Shown: positions 1 to 6,505, counted from the first letter of the stretch. The stretch is DNA of 7,758 bases from Prevotella sp. (GCA_021636625.1 JAJWLX010000101.1:1-7758), one strand, 5' to 3'. Made by a program: numbers and translations. The notes: a model not told the origin generated them from the sequence alone.

Positions 1-52
1 GAGCACAACCTTGCCAAGGTTGGGGTCGCGGGTCCGAGTCCCGTTTTCCGCT
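1..52 (+). tRNA. tRNA-Gly(GCC), 5' end cut off by the window
   Basis: This is the 3' part of a glycine tRNA, from the D-loop onward. The anticodon arm CAACC-TTGCCAA-GGTTG gives anticodon GCC, which reads GGC and GGU. The T arm and the acceptor 3' strand TTTCCGC follow, then discriminator base T. The 53 bases from position 1 are identical to 327-379, inside the complete copy downstream, so the two genes are duplicates. No CCA is encoded. Confidence 0.95.
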
Positions 53-94
53 CCATTCTTTTACATATCTAGTTAGAAGGGTGTGTATTTTTGA

Positions 95-176
95 GCCCAA
101 GTGGCGGAATTGGTAGACGCGCACGTTTCAGGTGCGTGTGTTTCACAACGTGCAGGTTCGAGTCCTGTCTTGGGCA
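95..176 (+). tRNA. tRNA-Leu(CAG)
   Basis: This is a class II (long variable arm) tRNA of 82 bases. Acceptor strands GCCCAAG and CTTGGGC pair perfectly and A176 is the discriminator. The D-loop has the leucine-type AATTGGTAGACGC sequence. The anticodon stem CACGT/GCGTG encloses loop TTCAGGT, so the anticodon is CAG, reading CUG. The T arm contains GGTTCGAGTCC. CCA is not encoded. Confidence 0.95.
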
Positions 177-201
177 CATATGTTTAAATTAGCTTAGTGT
201 T

Positions 202-285
202 GGAGAGGTGGCGGAATTGGTAGACGCGCTACTTTGAGGGGGTAGTGACAATTGTGTCGTGGGAGTTCGAGTCTCCTCCTCTTCA
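202..285 (+). tRNA. tRNA-Leu(GAG)
   Basis: This is an 84-base class II tRNA. Acceptor strands GGAGAGG and CCTCTTC pair with one G-U pair at the second position, and A285 is the discriminator. The anticodon stem CTACT/GGTAG encloses loop TTGAGGG, so the anticodon is GAG, reading CUU and CUC. The D-loop sequence matches that of tRNA-Leu(CAG) just upstream. With only 25 bases between them, the two are probably cut from one precursor. Confidence 0.95.
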
Positions 286-305
286 CTTTTATTGTTGTTT
301 TATAA

Positions 306-378
306 GCGGAAATAGCTCAGTTGGTAGAGCACAACCTTGCCAAGGTTGGGGTCGCGGGTCCGAGTCCCGTTTTCCGCT
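306..378 (+). tRNA. tRNA-Gly(GCC)
   Basis: This is a complete 73-base glycine tRNA. Acceptor strands GCGGAAA and TTTCCGC pair fully and U73 is the discriminator, as usual for bacterial glycine tRNAs. The anticodon loop TTGCCAA gives GCC. It duplicates the partial gene at the window start and closes a Gly-Leu-Leu-Gly cluster. Its last two bases also form the foot of a hairpin at 377-399. Confidence 0.97.
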
Positions 379-399
379 CTATTTTATTTGAAAATAGAG
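377..399 (+). other. Perfect 9-bp hairpin at the 3' edge of tRNA-Gly
   Basis: CTCTATTTT, loop ATTTG, then AAAATAGAG form a perfect 9-bp stem. The first two bases belong to the tRNA acceptor end, so a 7-bp stem (379-397) remains when the tRNA is folded. No T run follows on the plus strand, so it is not a standard intrinsic terminator. It could help 3' processing of the tRNA precursor or weaken read-through into the gene at 413. The role is inferred; the structure is visible. Confidence 0.45.
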
Positions 400-412
400 A
401 AACATACCTATT

Positions 413-949
413 ATGAATTTATATTTAAGATATTTCGATCAGGAGACATTAGTAAATAATGTCGATGAAGCAATAGATTTTTTGAAAGGTATCCCGGAAA
501 TTGGTATGGATGCTGAGCTAGAGGCTGATATTAGAGATTACGCCGCTAGCGATGTTTGCTATCCTAAACGTTATAAAGTTCGTCCTCGTATTTATTTCAT
601 TATTATCAAGACTGCTGCTGCTACGATGCAGGATTTCAAGGATAAGAAGGCCTTGCGTTCGTCTGCACCTGCAGAACGTCAGGAGAATCCTGTGATGCTG
701 AATCTTACACAGGAGTTGGCTGGCTGGTACGAGGGATCTTTGGATTTCAAGCGTGTTGTGATGGTGCCTGCTACGGGAAAGTTTGAATATCGCGATACTC
801 ACTTCGTGGCTCATGTAAAGGCTATGTCGGGGTTGGATTGCTACACTCGTATTGTAGAGCACTTGAAGGAGAGAGTTGACTCTCGTAGTCAGTTCCCTTC
901 AGCTAAGGGTAAGAATTTCCATTTCCGCTATCTGGGAATGTGGAAGTAA
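413..949 (+). CDS. Conserved-looking hypothetical protein, 178 aa
   Basis: I do not recognise this family. The ATG at 413 is the first in-frame start after the tRNA cluster; the gene ends in TAA, 21 bases before ssb. The protein is soluble-looking with no signal peptide. An acidic N-terminal third (about residues 8-40, probably helical) is followed by a basic stretch PKRYKVRPR (51-59) and a short hydrophobic strand IYFIIIKTAAA (60-70). A region rich in aromatic and charged residues ends in FHFRYLGMWK. The strand-like hydrophobic pieces (60-66, 114-119, 131-135) suggest a small alpha/beta fold. Its position just ahead of ssb and gldE suggests co-transcription with them. Codon use resembles its neighbours, so nothing points to recent transfer. 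That it is a real gene is well supported; its function is unknown. Confidence 0.85.
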   Translation: MNLYLRYFDQETLVNNVDEAIDFLKGIPEIGMDAELEADIRDYAASDVCYPKRYKVRPRIYFIIIKTAAATMQDFKDKKALRSSAPAERQENPVMLNLTQELAGWYEGSLDFKRVVMVPATGKFEYRDTHFVAHVKAMSGLDCYTRIVEHLKERVDSRSQFPSAKGKNFHFRYLGMWK

Positions 950-970
950 AAAGATAATTATTAGAAAACT

Positions 971-1387
971 ATGAATAAGGTAATGTTGATTGGTAATGTG
1001 GGCAAGGAACCTGTTGTGCATTATTATGATGCAGATCAGGCGGTAGCTCAAGTGTCTTTTGCGACAACGGAGAAAGGTTACACCCTGGCTAATGGTATGC
1101 AAGTACCAGATCATACCGATTGGCATAACCTCGTGTTTTTCCGTGGTCTTGCAAAGGTGGTGGAGAAGTATGTACACAAGGGCGACCGACTCTATGTGGA
1201 AGGCCGGATCCGCTATCGACTCTATGATGACAAGCAGGGTAAGCGACATAATATCACCGAGATATACGTTGATAATATGGAGATGCTGACCTCGCGGTCG
1301 GGAGCTTCTGCTCCTGCTCCTGCTCCTGCTCCATCTTCTACTCCATCTCCTGCAGAGACTACTGAGAACAAAGATTTACCATTTTAA
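971..1387 (+). CDS. ssb: Single-stranded DNA-binding protein
   Basis: It coats single-stranded DNA during replication, repair and recombination, normally as a tetramer. Residues 1-105 form one OB fold: the family start MNKVMLIGNVGKEP (1-14), the TDWHNLVFF segment (49-57) whose Trp51 is at a position often used for stacking on bases, and GDRLYVEGRIRYR (71-83). A flexible Ala/Pro/Ser/Thr linker (about 108-131) leads to the C-terminal tip NKDLPF, which in this family recruits partner proteins. The tip is less acidic than the usual DDDIPF or DDLPF. At 138 aa it is slightly shorter than typical SSBs, mainly in the linker. It starts 21 bases after the 178-aa gene and ends 16 bases before gldE, as expected for an operon. 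The ssb-gldE pairing is a familiar Bacteroidetes arrangement. Confidence 0.97.
   Translation: MNKVMLIGNVGKEPVVHYYDADQAVAQVSFATTEKGYTLANGMQVPDHTDWHNLVFFRGLAKVVEKYVHKGDRLYVEGRIRYRLYDDKQGKRHNITEIYVDNMEMLTSRSGASAPAPAPAPSSTPSPAETTENKDLPF
1310..1333 (+). repeat. Hexamer repeat GCTCCT in the SSB linker
   Basis: Three perfect GCTCCT units and one GCTCCA encode the Ala-Pro repeats at SSB residues 114-121. The unit is six bases, so slippage would add or remove two residues without a frameshift and would change only the linker length. Confidence 0.8.
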
Positions 1388-1403
1388 ATTTTAAGCTCAG
1401 AAA

Positions 1404-2750
1404 TTGGATATATCGACCATAACGGATGCTTTTAGTGATGTGCTGCTCTTGCAGCCATCTACTGGTGTTTTTGTAGCTGCTATATTGGCAGCTATTCTGC
1501 TTGGTATGTCAGCTTTTGCCAGTGGTTCCGAAATCGCTTTTTTTAGTTTATCACCAGCGGATGTTGCGGAACTGGAGGACGAGAAAACTGACTGTGACAA
1601 GAAAATTCAGATGTTGCGTGAGGATTCAGAACGTACATTGGCTACCATTCTGATAACCAATAACTTTGTGAATGTCACCATCATCATGCTCCTTAACTAT
1701 GTTTTTGCCGGAATCGTGGAGTTTGGTCCTAAGGCTTATTGGCTTCAGTTCCTTATCATCACGGTAATCCTTACATTCTTGCTTTTGCTCTTCGGAGAGA
1801 TTATGCCTAAGGTTTATGCCCGACAGGATCCTCTCAAGTTTTGCCGTAGATGTGTGGGCGGCATTATGTTTGCACGCAAGGTGTTCTGGGCATTGGAGAA
1901 TGTACTGCTGAAGAGTGGAATCGTTGCTGAAAAGATTATACAGAAAGAGAACCATGTTCTGAGTGTGGATGATTTGGAACAGGCTCTGGAACTCACTGAC
2001 AAGGAAGATATCAAGGACGAACAGAGTATGTTGAAGGGTATCATCCGATTTGGTGATGAAACAGCCAAGGAGGTGATGACCACCCGTCAGAACATCGTTG
2101 ACCTGGATATTCGCAGTACCTATCCTGAGGTGTTGAAGTGTATTGTAGAGAACAACTACAGTCGTATTCCGGTATATCAGGATAATACGGATAATATTCG
2201 TGGTGTATTGTATATCAAGGACTTACTTCCACATCTTTCCAAGGCATCCAACTTCCGTTGGCAGAGTCTGATCCGTCCTCCTTACTTCGTTCCTGAAACC
2301 AAGAAGATAGATGATTTGCTTCGCGAGTTCCAGGAGAATAAGGTTCATATCGCCATTGTGGTAGATGAGTTTGGCGGTACTTCCGGTATCGTTACCCTGG
2401 AGGATATTCTGGAGGAAATCGTTGGCGAGATCAATGACGAATATGATGAGGAAGAGAAGTTCTATTCGAAATTAAATTATAATACATTTATCTTCGAAGG
2501 AAAGACCTTGCTTTCAGACTTCTGCAAGATTCTGAATGTAGATGATGAAGAGTTCGAGGAGGTTGAGGGCGATGCAGATTCCCTGGCAGGTCTGCTCTTG
2601 GAAATCAAGGGTGATTTTCCAAGCATGCACGAGAAGATAGATTATAAGAACTATACTTTTGAGGTGATGAATATTGAGGAGCGCCGCATCAGCAAGATTA
2701 AGGTGACGGTACATCCTGTAAGAAACGAAGAGGAGAATTCTTCCAAATAG
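1404..2750 (+). CDS. gldE: GldE: CNNM/CBS/CorC-type membrane protein
   Basis: A member of the HlyC/CorC family that in Bacteroidetes carries the GldE name. The N-terminal DUF21/CNNM membrane domain spans about residues 18-185. Hydrophobic segments lie near 20-38, 80-103 and 112-132, with SGSEIAFFSLSP (40-51) and GEIMPK (131-136) as family marks. A CBS pair occupies about 215-340, with SRIPVY (253-258), VVDEFGG (319-325) and TLEDILEEIVGEI (331-343). A CorC-type C-terminal domain (about 352-437) follows. Relatives act in metal ion (Mg or Co) transport. GldE was named for its link to gliding motility, but the gene occurs in non-gliding Bacteroidales too, so a general envelope role is likelier here. 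No ATG lies upstream: the start is TTG at 1404 (GTG 1440 is an alternative; the first ATG would delete part of the first membrane segment). A strongly acidic stretch (380-390) precedes the last strands. Confidence 0.92.
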   Translation: MDISTITDAFSDVLLLQPSTGVFVAAILAAILLGMSAFASGSEIAFFSLSPADVAELEDEKTDCDKKIQMLREDSERTLATILITNNFVNVTIIMLLNYVFAGIVEFGPKAYWLQFLIITVILTFLLLLFGEIMPKVYARQDPLKFCRRCVGGIMFARKVFWALENVLLKSGIVAEKIIQKENHVLSVDDLEQALELTDKEDIKDEQSMLKGIIRFGDETAKEVMTTRQNIVDLDIRSTYPEVLKCIVENNYSRIPVYQDNTDNIRGVLYIKDLLPHLSKASNFRWQSLIRPPYFVPETKKIDDLLREFQENKVHIAIVVDEFGGTSGIVTLEDILEEIVGEINDEYDEEEKFYSKLNYNTFIFEGKTLLSDFCKILNVDDEEFEEVEGDADSLAGLLLEIKGDFPSMHEKIDYKNYTFEVMNIEERRISKIKVTVHPVRNEEENSSK

Positions 2751-2761
2751 TTCCTCCTCCT

Positions 2762-2769
2762 TATATTTG
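2762..2769 (+). promoter_or_regulatory. Possible promoter -7 box for the phosphopantetheinyl transferase gene
   Basis: TATATTTG matches the Bacteroidetes -7 consensus TAnnTTTG and lies 20 bases before the ATG at 2790. That would put the transcript start near 2776 with a very short leader. The -33 position reads TTCT rather than TTTG, so the match is partial. A weak GAGGAG/CTCCTC pairing around the gldE stop might end the upstream transcript. The gene could equally be read through from gldE. Confidence 0.3.
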
Positions 2770-2789
2770 TAATATTTTGATTATATAGT

Positions 2790-3425
2790 ATGGCAGTTGT
2801 CAATATACGAGAAGTTTATCCGGGAGTGAGTCTGGGCTTATGGCAGATGGATGAGACTGTAGAACAGTTGTTTGAAGCATATCCTCTTCTGCAGGCTTAC
2901 CGTTCCCAGATGGAAGAGAAATATAAGAACGATGGCAGGAAACTGGAGTTTCTTGCCATTCGTGCATTAATGTATGAGATGCTCAAGACGAATGGGGCTT
3001 CCAAGGGCTTGCTTTCTCATGCAGGTGACATTACCCACAACGAGGCTGGAAAGCCATTGTTCCGTGGTTATCATATCAGTGTTTCGCATACCAAGGGTTA
3101 TGCTGCGCTTATCCTTTCCAAAAATCAGGAAGTGGCGGTAGATATCGAATACTTCAGCGATAGGGTAGAGCGCATCGCTTCTAAATTCCTGCGAAAGGAT
3201 GAGAAGGCGGAAGATCTGGATGCTAAACTGGTGCATTGGTGTGCCAAGGAAACGGTCTTCAAGTTATTCTCTGAAGAAAAACTGATGTTTGAGGATATGC
3301 GGGTAAAGCCATTTGATACGATGGCAGACTGGTCGTGTGATGTGGAGAATCTCAAGAGCAGAAAGATGGCGCATGTAGATTTCGAGTTAACCATGGAGTT
3401 TGTTCTGACTTATGCTGCGTTGTAA
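2790..3425 (+). CDS. 4'-phosphopantetheinyl transferase (Sfp-type superfamily)
   Basis: This enzyme type moves the 4'-phosphopantetheine arm of coenzyme A onto a serine of acyl, peptidyl or aryl carrier proteins, turning the apo form into the holo form. Superfamily motifs are present in order: GKPLF (87-91), the substrate-side ISVSHTKG (96-103), VAVDIE (115-120) with Mg-binding candidates Asp118 and Glu120, and WCAKETVFKLF (150-160) with Glu154 and Lys158. At 211 aa it is near the usual length. The first third is poorly conserved, as is normal. It follows gldE by 39 bases, and its last 14 bases overlap the next gene. Its carrier-protein target is not shown by the neighbours, since no polyketide or peptide synthase is present. 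Primary fatty-acid ACP activation is possible if the genome lacks a classical AcpS. Confidence 0.9.
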   Translation: MAVVNIREVYPGVSLGLWQMDETVEQLFEAYPLLQAYRSQMEEKYKNDGRKLEFLAIRALMYEMLKTNGASKGLLSHAGDITHNEAGKPLFRGYHISVSHTKGYAALILSKNQEVAVDIEYFSDRVERIASKFLRKDEKAEDLDAKLVHWCAKETVFKLFSEEKLMFEDMRVKPFDTMADWSCDVENLKSRKMAHVDFELTMEFVLTYAAL

Positions 3426-4572
3426 TATCCTGTCCGTCTTCCTGGCATTCAGTCTGTTGGCTGGAGCACAGGATTGGAAAGTTTTGAGAGAGAATCCCCA
3501 GAAGGCTTTTCCGAAAACCGTGGCTGCGGGCAACTACAGTGGCATTGCTCATCTGCATGATGATATCTATGCGGTGGTAAGCGACAAGTCGGATAGTGCC
3601 CTATACTTCAACTTCCGGATTCAGGTGAATCCCAAGACCGGCGAACTGGAACAGGTAGAGAACCTTGGGTTTACCGAGAGAACAGATGGAACTCTGAACG
3701 ACGGAAAGCCTTGGCAGGGGCAGGAGAAAGGCTTTGACCACGAAGCCATCGTGAAGGTTTCTGATTCTACCTTGGTGATAGCAAGCGAAGGATGTTGCCG
3801 TTTAAAGGAGTATCCTATTCTGCCTATTTCGGCGGATGCTGCCAAGGTTGGCTATCAGCAGAACCTTTGGGAAAGCAGATGGGCTTCATCTGATTTTTAT
3901 CCTAATTATAATTTTGAGTCTCTGGCTTTTGATTCCGTCCGTCAGTATCTCTGGACGATTCCTGAGAGCACGCTTCGCAAGGACGGACAGCCTGCTACTC
4001 CTCAAAACGGATTGGCCAATCAGCTTCGTTTGATGAGGCTTGATTGGGGAAAGATAAAGGAAAATCGTAACAAGGAAGATAATGGCAAGGAAGACAGTAG
4101 CGAGCAAGTGAGTAGCAAGAAAGACTCTCGTTATATGACGACCTATGCCTATCAGATGGATCAACCTTCTACCCATAAGAAAGCAGATATCTATGTGATG
4201 GGTGTGAGTGAGCTTTGTGCCTTGCCCGATGGACAGCTTCTGGTTTTGGAGCGTGAGGCATTTATCCCGAAGATCAAGATTGGGGCTTTCTGCAAGTGCA
4301 AGCTCTATCAGATTAATCCTTTGAATTCTGAGGAGTTTTCTATGAAAGAGAATTTTTCATCAGATACTCCTTTCTTGAAGAAGAGATTGCTCGCGGAATG
4401 GAAAACCGGCTTGTCACTTTCCAAGCGTTCCTTTGCCAATTACGAAGGTATGTGTCTTGGTCCCAAGCTGGAAGATGGTTCCCAGGTTGTCATCCTGCTG
4501 TCTGATTCGCAGGATCAATATGCTGGAGTATTGAAAGACTGGTTCAAGACGATTGTCATCAGAAAGGAATAA
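3412..4572 (+). CDS. Exported phytase-like (esterase-like) beta-propeller protein
   Basis: An exported 386-aa protein. Residues 1-19 form a signal peptide (MLRCNIL, hydrophobic LSVFLAFSLLAG, likely cut before QDW); the only early Cys (4) is not in a lipobox, so it is probably soluble in the periplasm or secreted. The mature part resembles the phytase-like domain family: SGIAHLHDDIYAVVSD (43-58), FDHEAI (108-113), VIASEG (122-127), NFESLAFD (167-174), LPDGQLLVLER (271-281) and NYEGMCLGP (343-351). These fit blades of a beta-propeller with acidic residues facing a central site. The substrate is unknown; despite the family name, phytate hydrolysis is not shown. A Lys/Glu/Ser-rich stretch at about 213-240 looks like an inserted surface loop. 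The ATG at 3412 lies inside the transferase gene, implying coupled expression. It ends 5 bases from the converging dehydrogenase gene. Confidence 0.82.
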   Translation: MLRCNILSVFLAFSLLAGAQDWKVLRENPQKAFPKTVAAGNYSGIAHLHDDIYAVVSDKSDSALYFNFRIQVNPKTGELEQVENLGFTERTDGTLNDGKPWQGQEKGFDHEAIVKVSDSTLVIASEGCCRLKEYPILPISADAAKVGYQQNLWESRWASSDFYPNYNFESLAFDSVRQYLWTIPESTLRKDGQPATPQNGLANQLRLMRLDWGKIKENRNKEDNGKEDSSEQVSSKKDSRYMTTYAYQMDQPSTHKKADIYVMGVSELCALPDGQLLVLEREAFIPKIKIGAFCKCKLYQINPLNSEEFSMKENFSSDTPFLKKRLLAEWKTGLSLSKRSFANYEGMCLGPKLEDGSQVVILLSDSQDQYAGVLKDWFKTIVIRKE

Positions 4573-4577
4573 AGTTG

Positions 4578-5372
4578 TTATGTTGTAATCTTCAATCTCG
4601 TCCATAACCATCTAGGAATGAGTCGCCAGAGGAATACGAGGATGTCATATCTCCAGTCTATCACCTTAACTTCCTCTCCGTTTTCGATAGCATTCACGAT
4701 ATGTTTCGCCACGTCTTCCGATTTGAGCTGCAGCGGATAGCTGCTGCCTGCGATAAGGTCGGTCTTTACGAAACCTGGTCGGATATCTGTAATGGCGATG
4801 GGGAGATGACGCATCCGTGCCTGCTGCGACAGGCATTCCAGATAATGGTTCTGGAATCGCTTGGTGGCAGAGTAGGCAGGAGCTGCACCGAGACCTTTGG
4901 TTCCAGCGATGGAAGTGATGCAGGCAATGCGGAAATTCTGATAGGCATGGTTTGCCTTCTTCTTACTTTCAGGAACAGAAAGCTCACTCTTATTGGTTGG
5001 AGTAGAAGACTGGGCGGCAAACCAGTTGAATGTCGTATCCACCATTCTTGTGAATCCCAAGCCGTTTGTTTCCACGGTCTTCAATTCCTTTTCTATATCC
5101 AGCGTATTATTCTGCCAGCCAATGCCTGAACTATGGAAATACAAGTCCATGCCTCCCAACTTATCGATGAGTTCCTGAAGTTGGGCAGGAGCATCGGGAG
5201 AAGTCACGTCTATTTGCTGATAGCAGGTAATGCCGCTCTGCGAAATCAGAGCCTGCAATCTTTCGATTCTTCTTCCGGCTATTCCTACCTGCCATCCTTT
5301 TGCTGCAAGCAGTTTCGCCACTTCCATTCCGATGCCCGATGTGGCACCCATTACAATTGCTTTCTTTGCCAT
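4578..5372 (-). CDS. Short-chain dehydrogenase/reductase (SDR family)
   Basis: A classical SDR with an N-terminal Rossmann fold. The cofactor loop is GATSGIG (9-15). GRR (33-35) after the second strand suggests NADPH preference, and IDV (54-56) contacts the adenine ring in the family. Catalytic candidates are Asn103, Ser154 (ITSIAG), Tyr167 and Lys171 (YSATK), followed by DIRPGFVKTDL (196-206). The usual NNAG is replaced by HSSGIG (80-85). A hydrophilic stretch at about 121-146, rich in Ser, Thr, Lys and Asn, sits where relatives have a short turn, making the protein (264 aa) longer than I would expect. The C-terminus WRYDILVFLWRLIPRWLWTRL is hydrophobic and basic and may attach the enzyme to the membrane. 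The substrate is unknown. It lies 46 bases downstream of murQ on the same strand and is probably co-transcribed. Confidence 0.9.
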   Translation of the reverse strand: MAKKAIVMGATSGIGMEVAKLLAAKGWQVGIAGRRIERLQALISQSGITCYQQIDVTSPDAPAQLQELIDKLGGMDLYFHSSGIGWQNNTLDIEKELKTVETNGLGFTRMVDTTFNWFAAQSSTPTNKSELSVPESKKKANHAYQNFRIACITSIAGTKGLGAAPAYSATKRFQNHYLECLSQQARMRHLPIAITDIRPGFVKTDLIAGSSYPLQLKSEDVAKHIVNAIENGEEVKVIDWRYDILVFLWRLIPRWLWTRLKITT

Positions 5373-5418
5373 ATTGTCCTATTATATAAGGTGAAGTCTT
5401 GTCTAACTCTATCTCTAT

Positions 5419-6264
5419 CTAAATATCTAAATCGCTTTTACTCTTCAGCAGGTCTTCCGCCTTCTTCACGCTTCCAGCTTTCAGAATCAGTTGCTTTACT
5501 TCTTCGTAATCCGTATATTCCGGATTGCGTTCCATGAAGATGCGGCAGGCGCGGTCGATGAGTTTATGATTGATAAGCTTGGCGTTCACCATCTTGTTGC
5601 CTTCCACCCGTCCTTGTTTGATCTGAAGAGAAGTGCTGATCATGTCCAGAATCATCTTCTGCGATGAACCGGCTTTCATGCGGGTACTTCCCGTTACAAA
5701 TTCCGGTCCCGTGATTACTTCTACGGGATAATCGGCTGCTTGGGCGATGGGAGCATGAGGATTGTTGACGATGCATCCCGTAGGAATACCTGCCTCCTTG
5801 CAATGCTTCAGGATGGCGAGTACAAAGGGGGTTGTTCCGCTGGCAGAAAAACCGAGTACGAAATCCTGCTCTGAGATATGCTTGTCGCAGAGCTGGTGCC
5901 AACCATTCTCCAGGTCGTCTTCTCTGGATTCACTGGTTTGCGTAAGGCAGCCGATGCCTCCAGGGAAGATGGCTTGTATCTGCGAACCGTCGATGCCATA
6001 GGTGTTCTGCACTTCGATGGTATCGAGCGTAGCCAGTCTTCCGCCCGTTCCGCAACCGGCATAGAAGAGTCTTCCGCCCTTCTTCAGCTGCCCTTCGATG
6101 GCGGAAATCAGTTGGTTAATGGCAGGCAATGCTTGTTCTATTGCCACAGCCACTTTCTTGTTTTCTGCATTGATATGAGCGGTAAGTTCATCCACGTTCA
6201 TCTTTTCCAGATGTTCGTAGAGCGAGCTCTGTTCTGTTATTCTTTTATCTACATTGTTTAACAT
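5419..6264 (-). CDS. murQ: N-acetylmuramic acid 6-phosphate etherase
   Basis: MurQ removes the lactyl ether from N-acetylmuramic acid 6-phosphate to give N-acetylglucosamine 6-phosphate and lactate, a cytoplasmic step in recycling cell-wall sugars. The SIS sugar-phosphate domain is clear: GCGTGGRLATLDTIE (70-84), ASGTTP (141-146), VTGSTRMKAGSSQKMILDM (190-208) and GNKMVN (222-227). Glu84 and Glu115 (SREDD) line up with the two catalytic acids of E. coli MurQ (from memory of the family). The phosphate loop reads GTGGR where most MurQ proteins have GTSGR, and the segment after Glu84 also differs from the usual form, so this may be a divergent paralogue. At 281 aa it is a little shorter than the E. 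coli enzyme (298). The C-terminal GSVKKAEDLL helix is typical. The ATG at 6264 fits the two promoters upstream. Confidence 0.88.
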   Translation of the reverse strand: MLNNVDKRITEQSSLYEHLEKMNVDELTAHINAENKKVAVAIEQALPAINQLISAIEGQLKKGGRLFYAGCGTGGRLATLDTIEVQNTYGIDGSQIQAIFPGGIGCLTQTSESREDDLENGWHQLCDKHISEQDFVLGFSASGTTPFVLAILKHCKEAGIPTGCIVNNPHAPIAQAADYPVEVITGPEFVTGSTRMKAGSSQKMILDMISTSLQIKQGRVEGNKMVNAKLINHKLIDRACRIFMERNPEYTDYEEVKQLILKAGSVKKAEDLLKSKSDLDI

Positions 6265-6364
6265 ATTACCAAAATCTTTAGATTGTAGAATGTCTTGGAG
6301 TATCCTATGTATAATTGCTGATCATATTTTATAGCCATCGTTCTCTTCTTTCTGTTTAGCGATA

Positions 6365-6396
6365 CAAAGATAATCTTTTATTCTTAAACTACCAAA
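6365..6396 (-). promoter_or_regulatory. Promoter P1 of murQ (Bacteroidetes type)
   Basis: On the minus strand TTTG (6396-6393), a 20-base spacer and TATCTTTG (6372-6365) match the Bacteroidetes sigma consensus TTTG-N19/20-TAnnTTTG exactly. Transcription should begin near 6358, leaving a leader of roughly 95 bases before the murQ ATG. No clear riboswitch or operator is visible in the leader. Confidence 0.75.
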
Positions 6397-6430
6397 TAAA
6401 AATGGCACTAATATGGATGAGTGGTGGGTG

Positions 6431-6461
6431 CAAAGGTACTACTTTTTTGAATCCACCCAAT
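6431..6461 (-). promoter_or_regulatory. Second upstream promoter (P2) of murQ
   Basis: On the minus strand ATTG (6461-6458), a 19-base spacer and TACCTTTG (6438-6431) form a near-consensus promoter; the -33 box keeps TTG. Its start near 6424 lies about 65 bases upstream of the P1 start. Two promoters in tandem would allow two levels or conditions of murQ expression. The extended form GCAAAGGTA on the plus strand is very common ahead of Prevotella and Bacteroides genes. Confidence 0.5.
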
Positions 6462-6505
6462 TTTAGGGGGATAAATTTGCTAAAAATTTTTAAGGTAGAT
6501 AATAA

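Noticed and set aside
86..93. TATTTTTG as a promoter for tRNA-Leu(CAG)
   Set aside because: The box ends one base before the mature tRNA, so transcription would begin inside the tRNA; it is a chance match.
4701..5537. Plus-strand open frames opposite the dehydrogenase and murQ genes
   Set aside because: They are antisense shadows of two genes with complete catalytic motifs.
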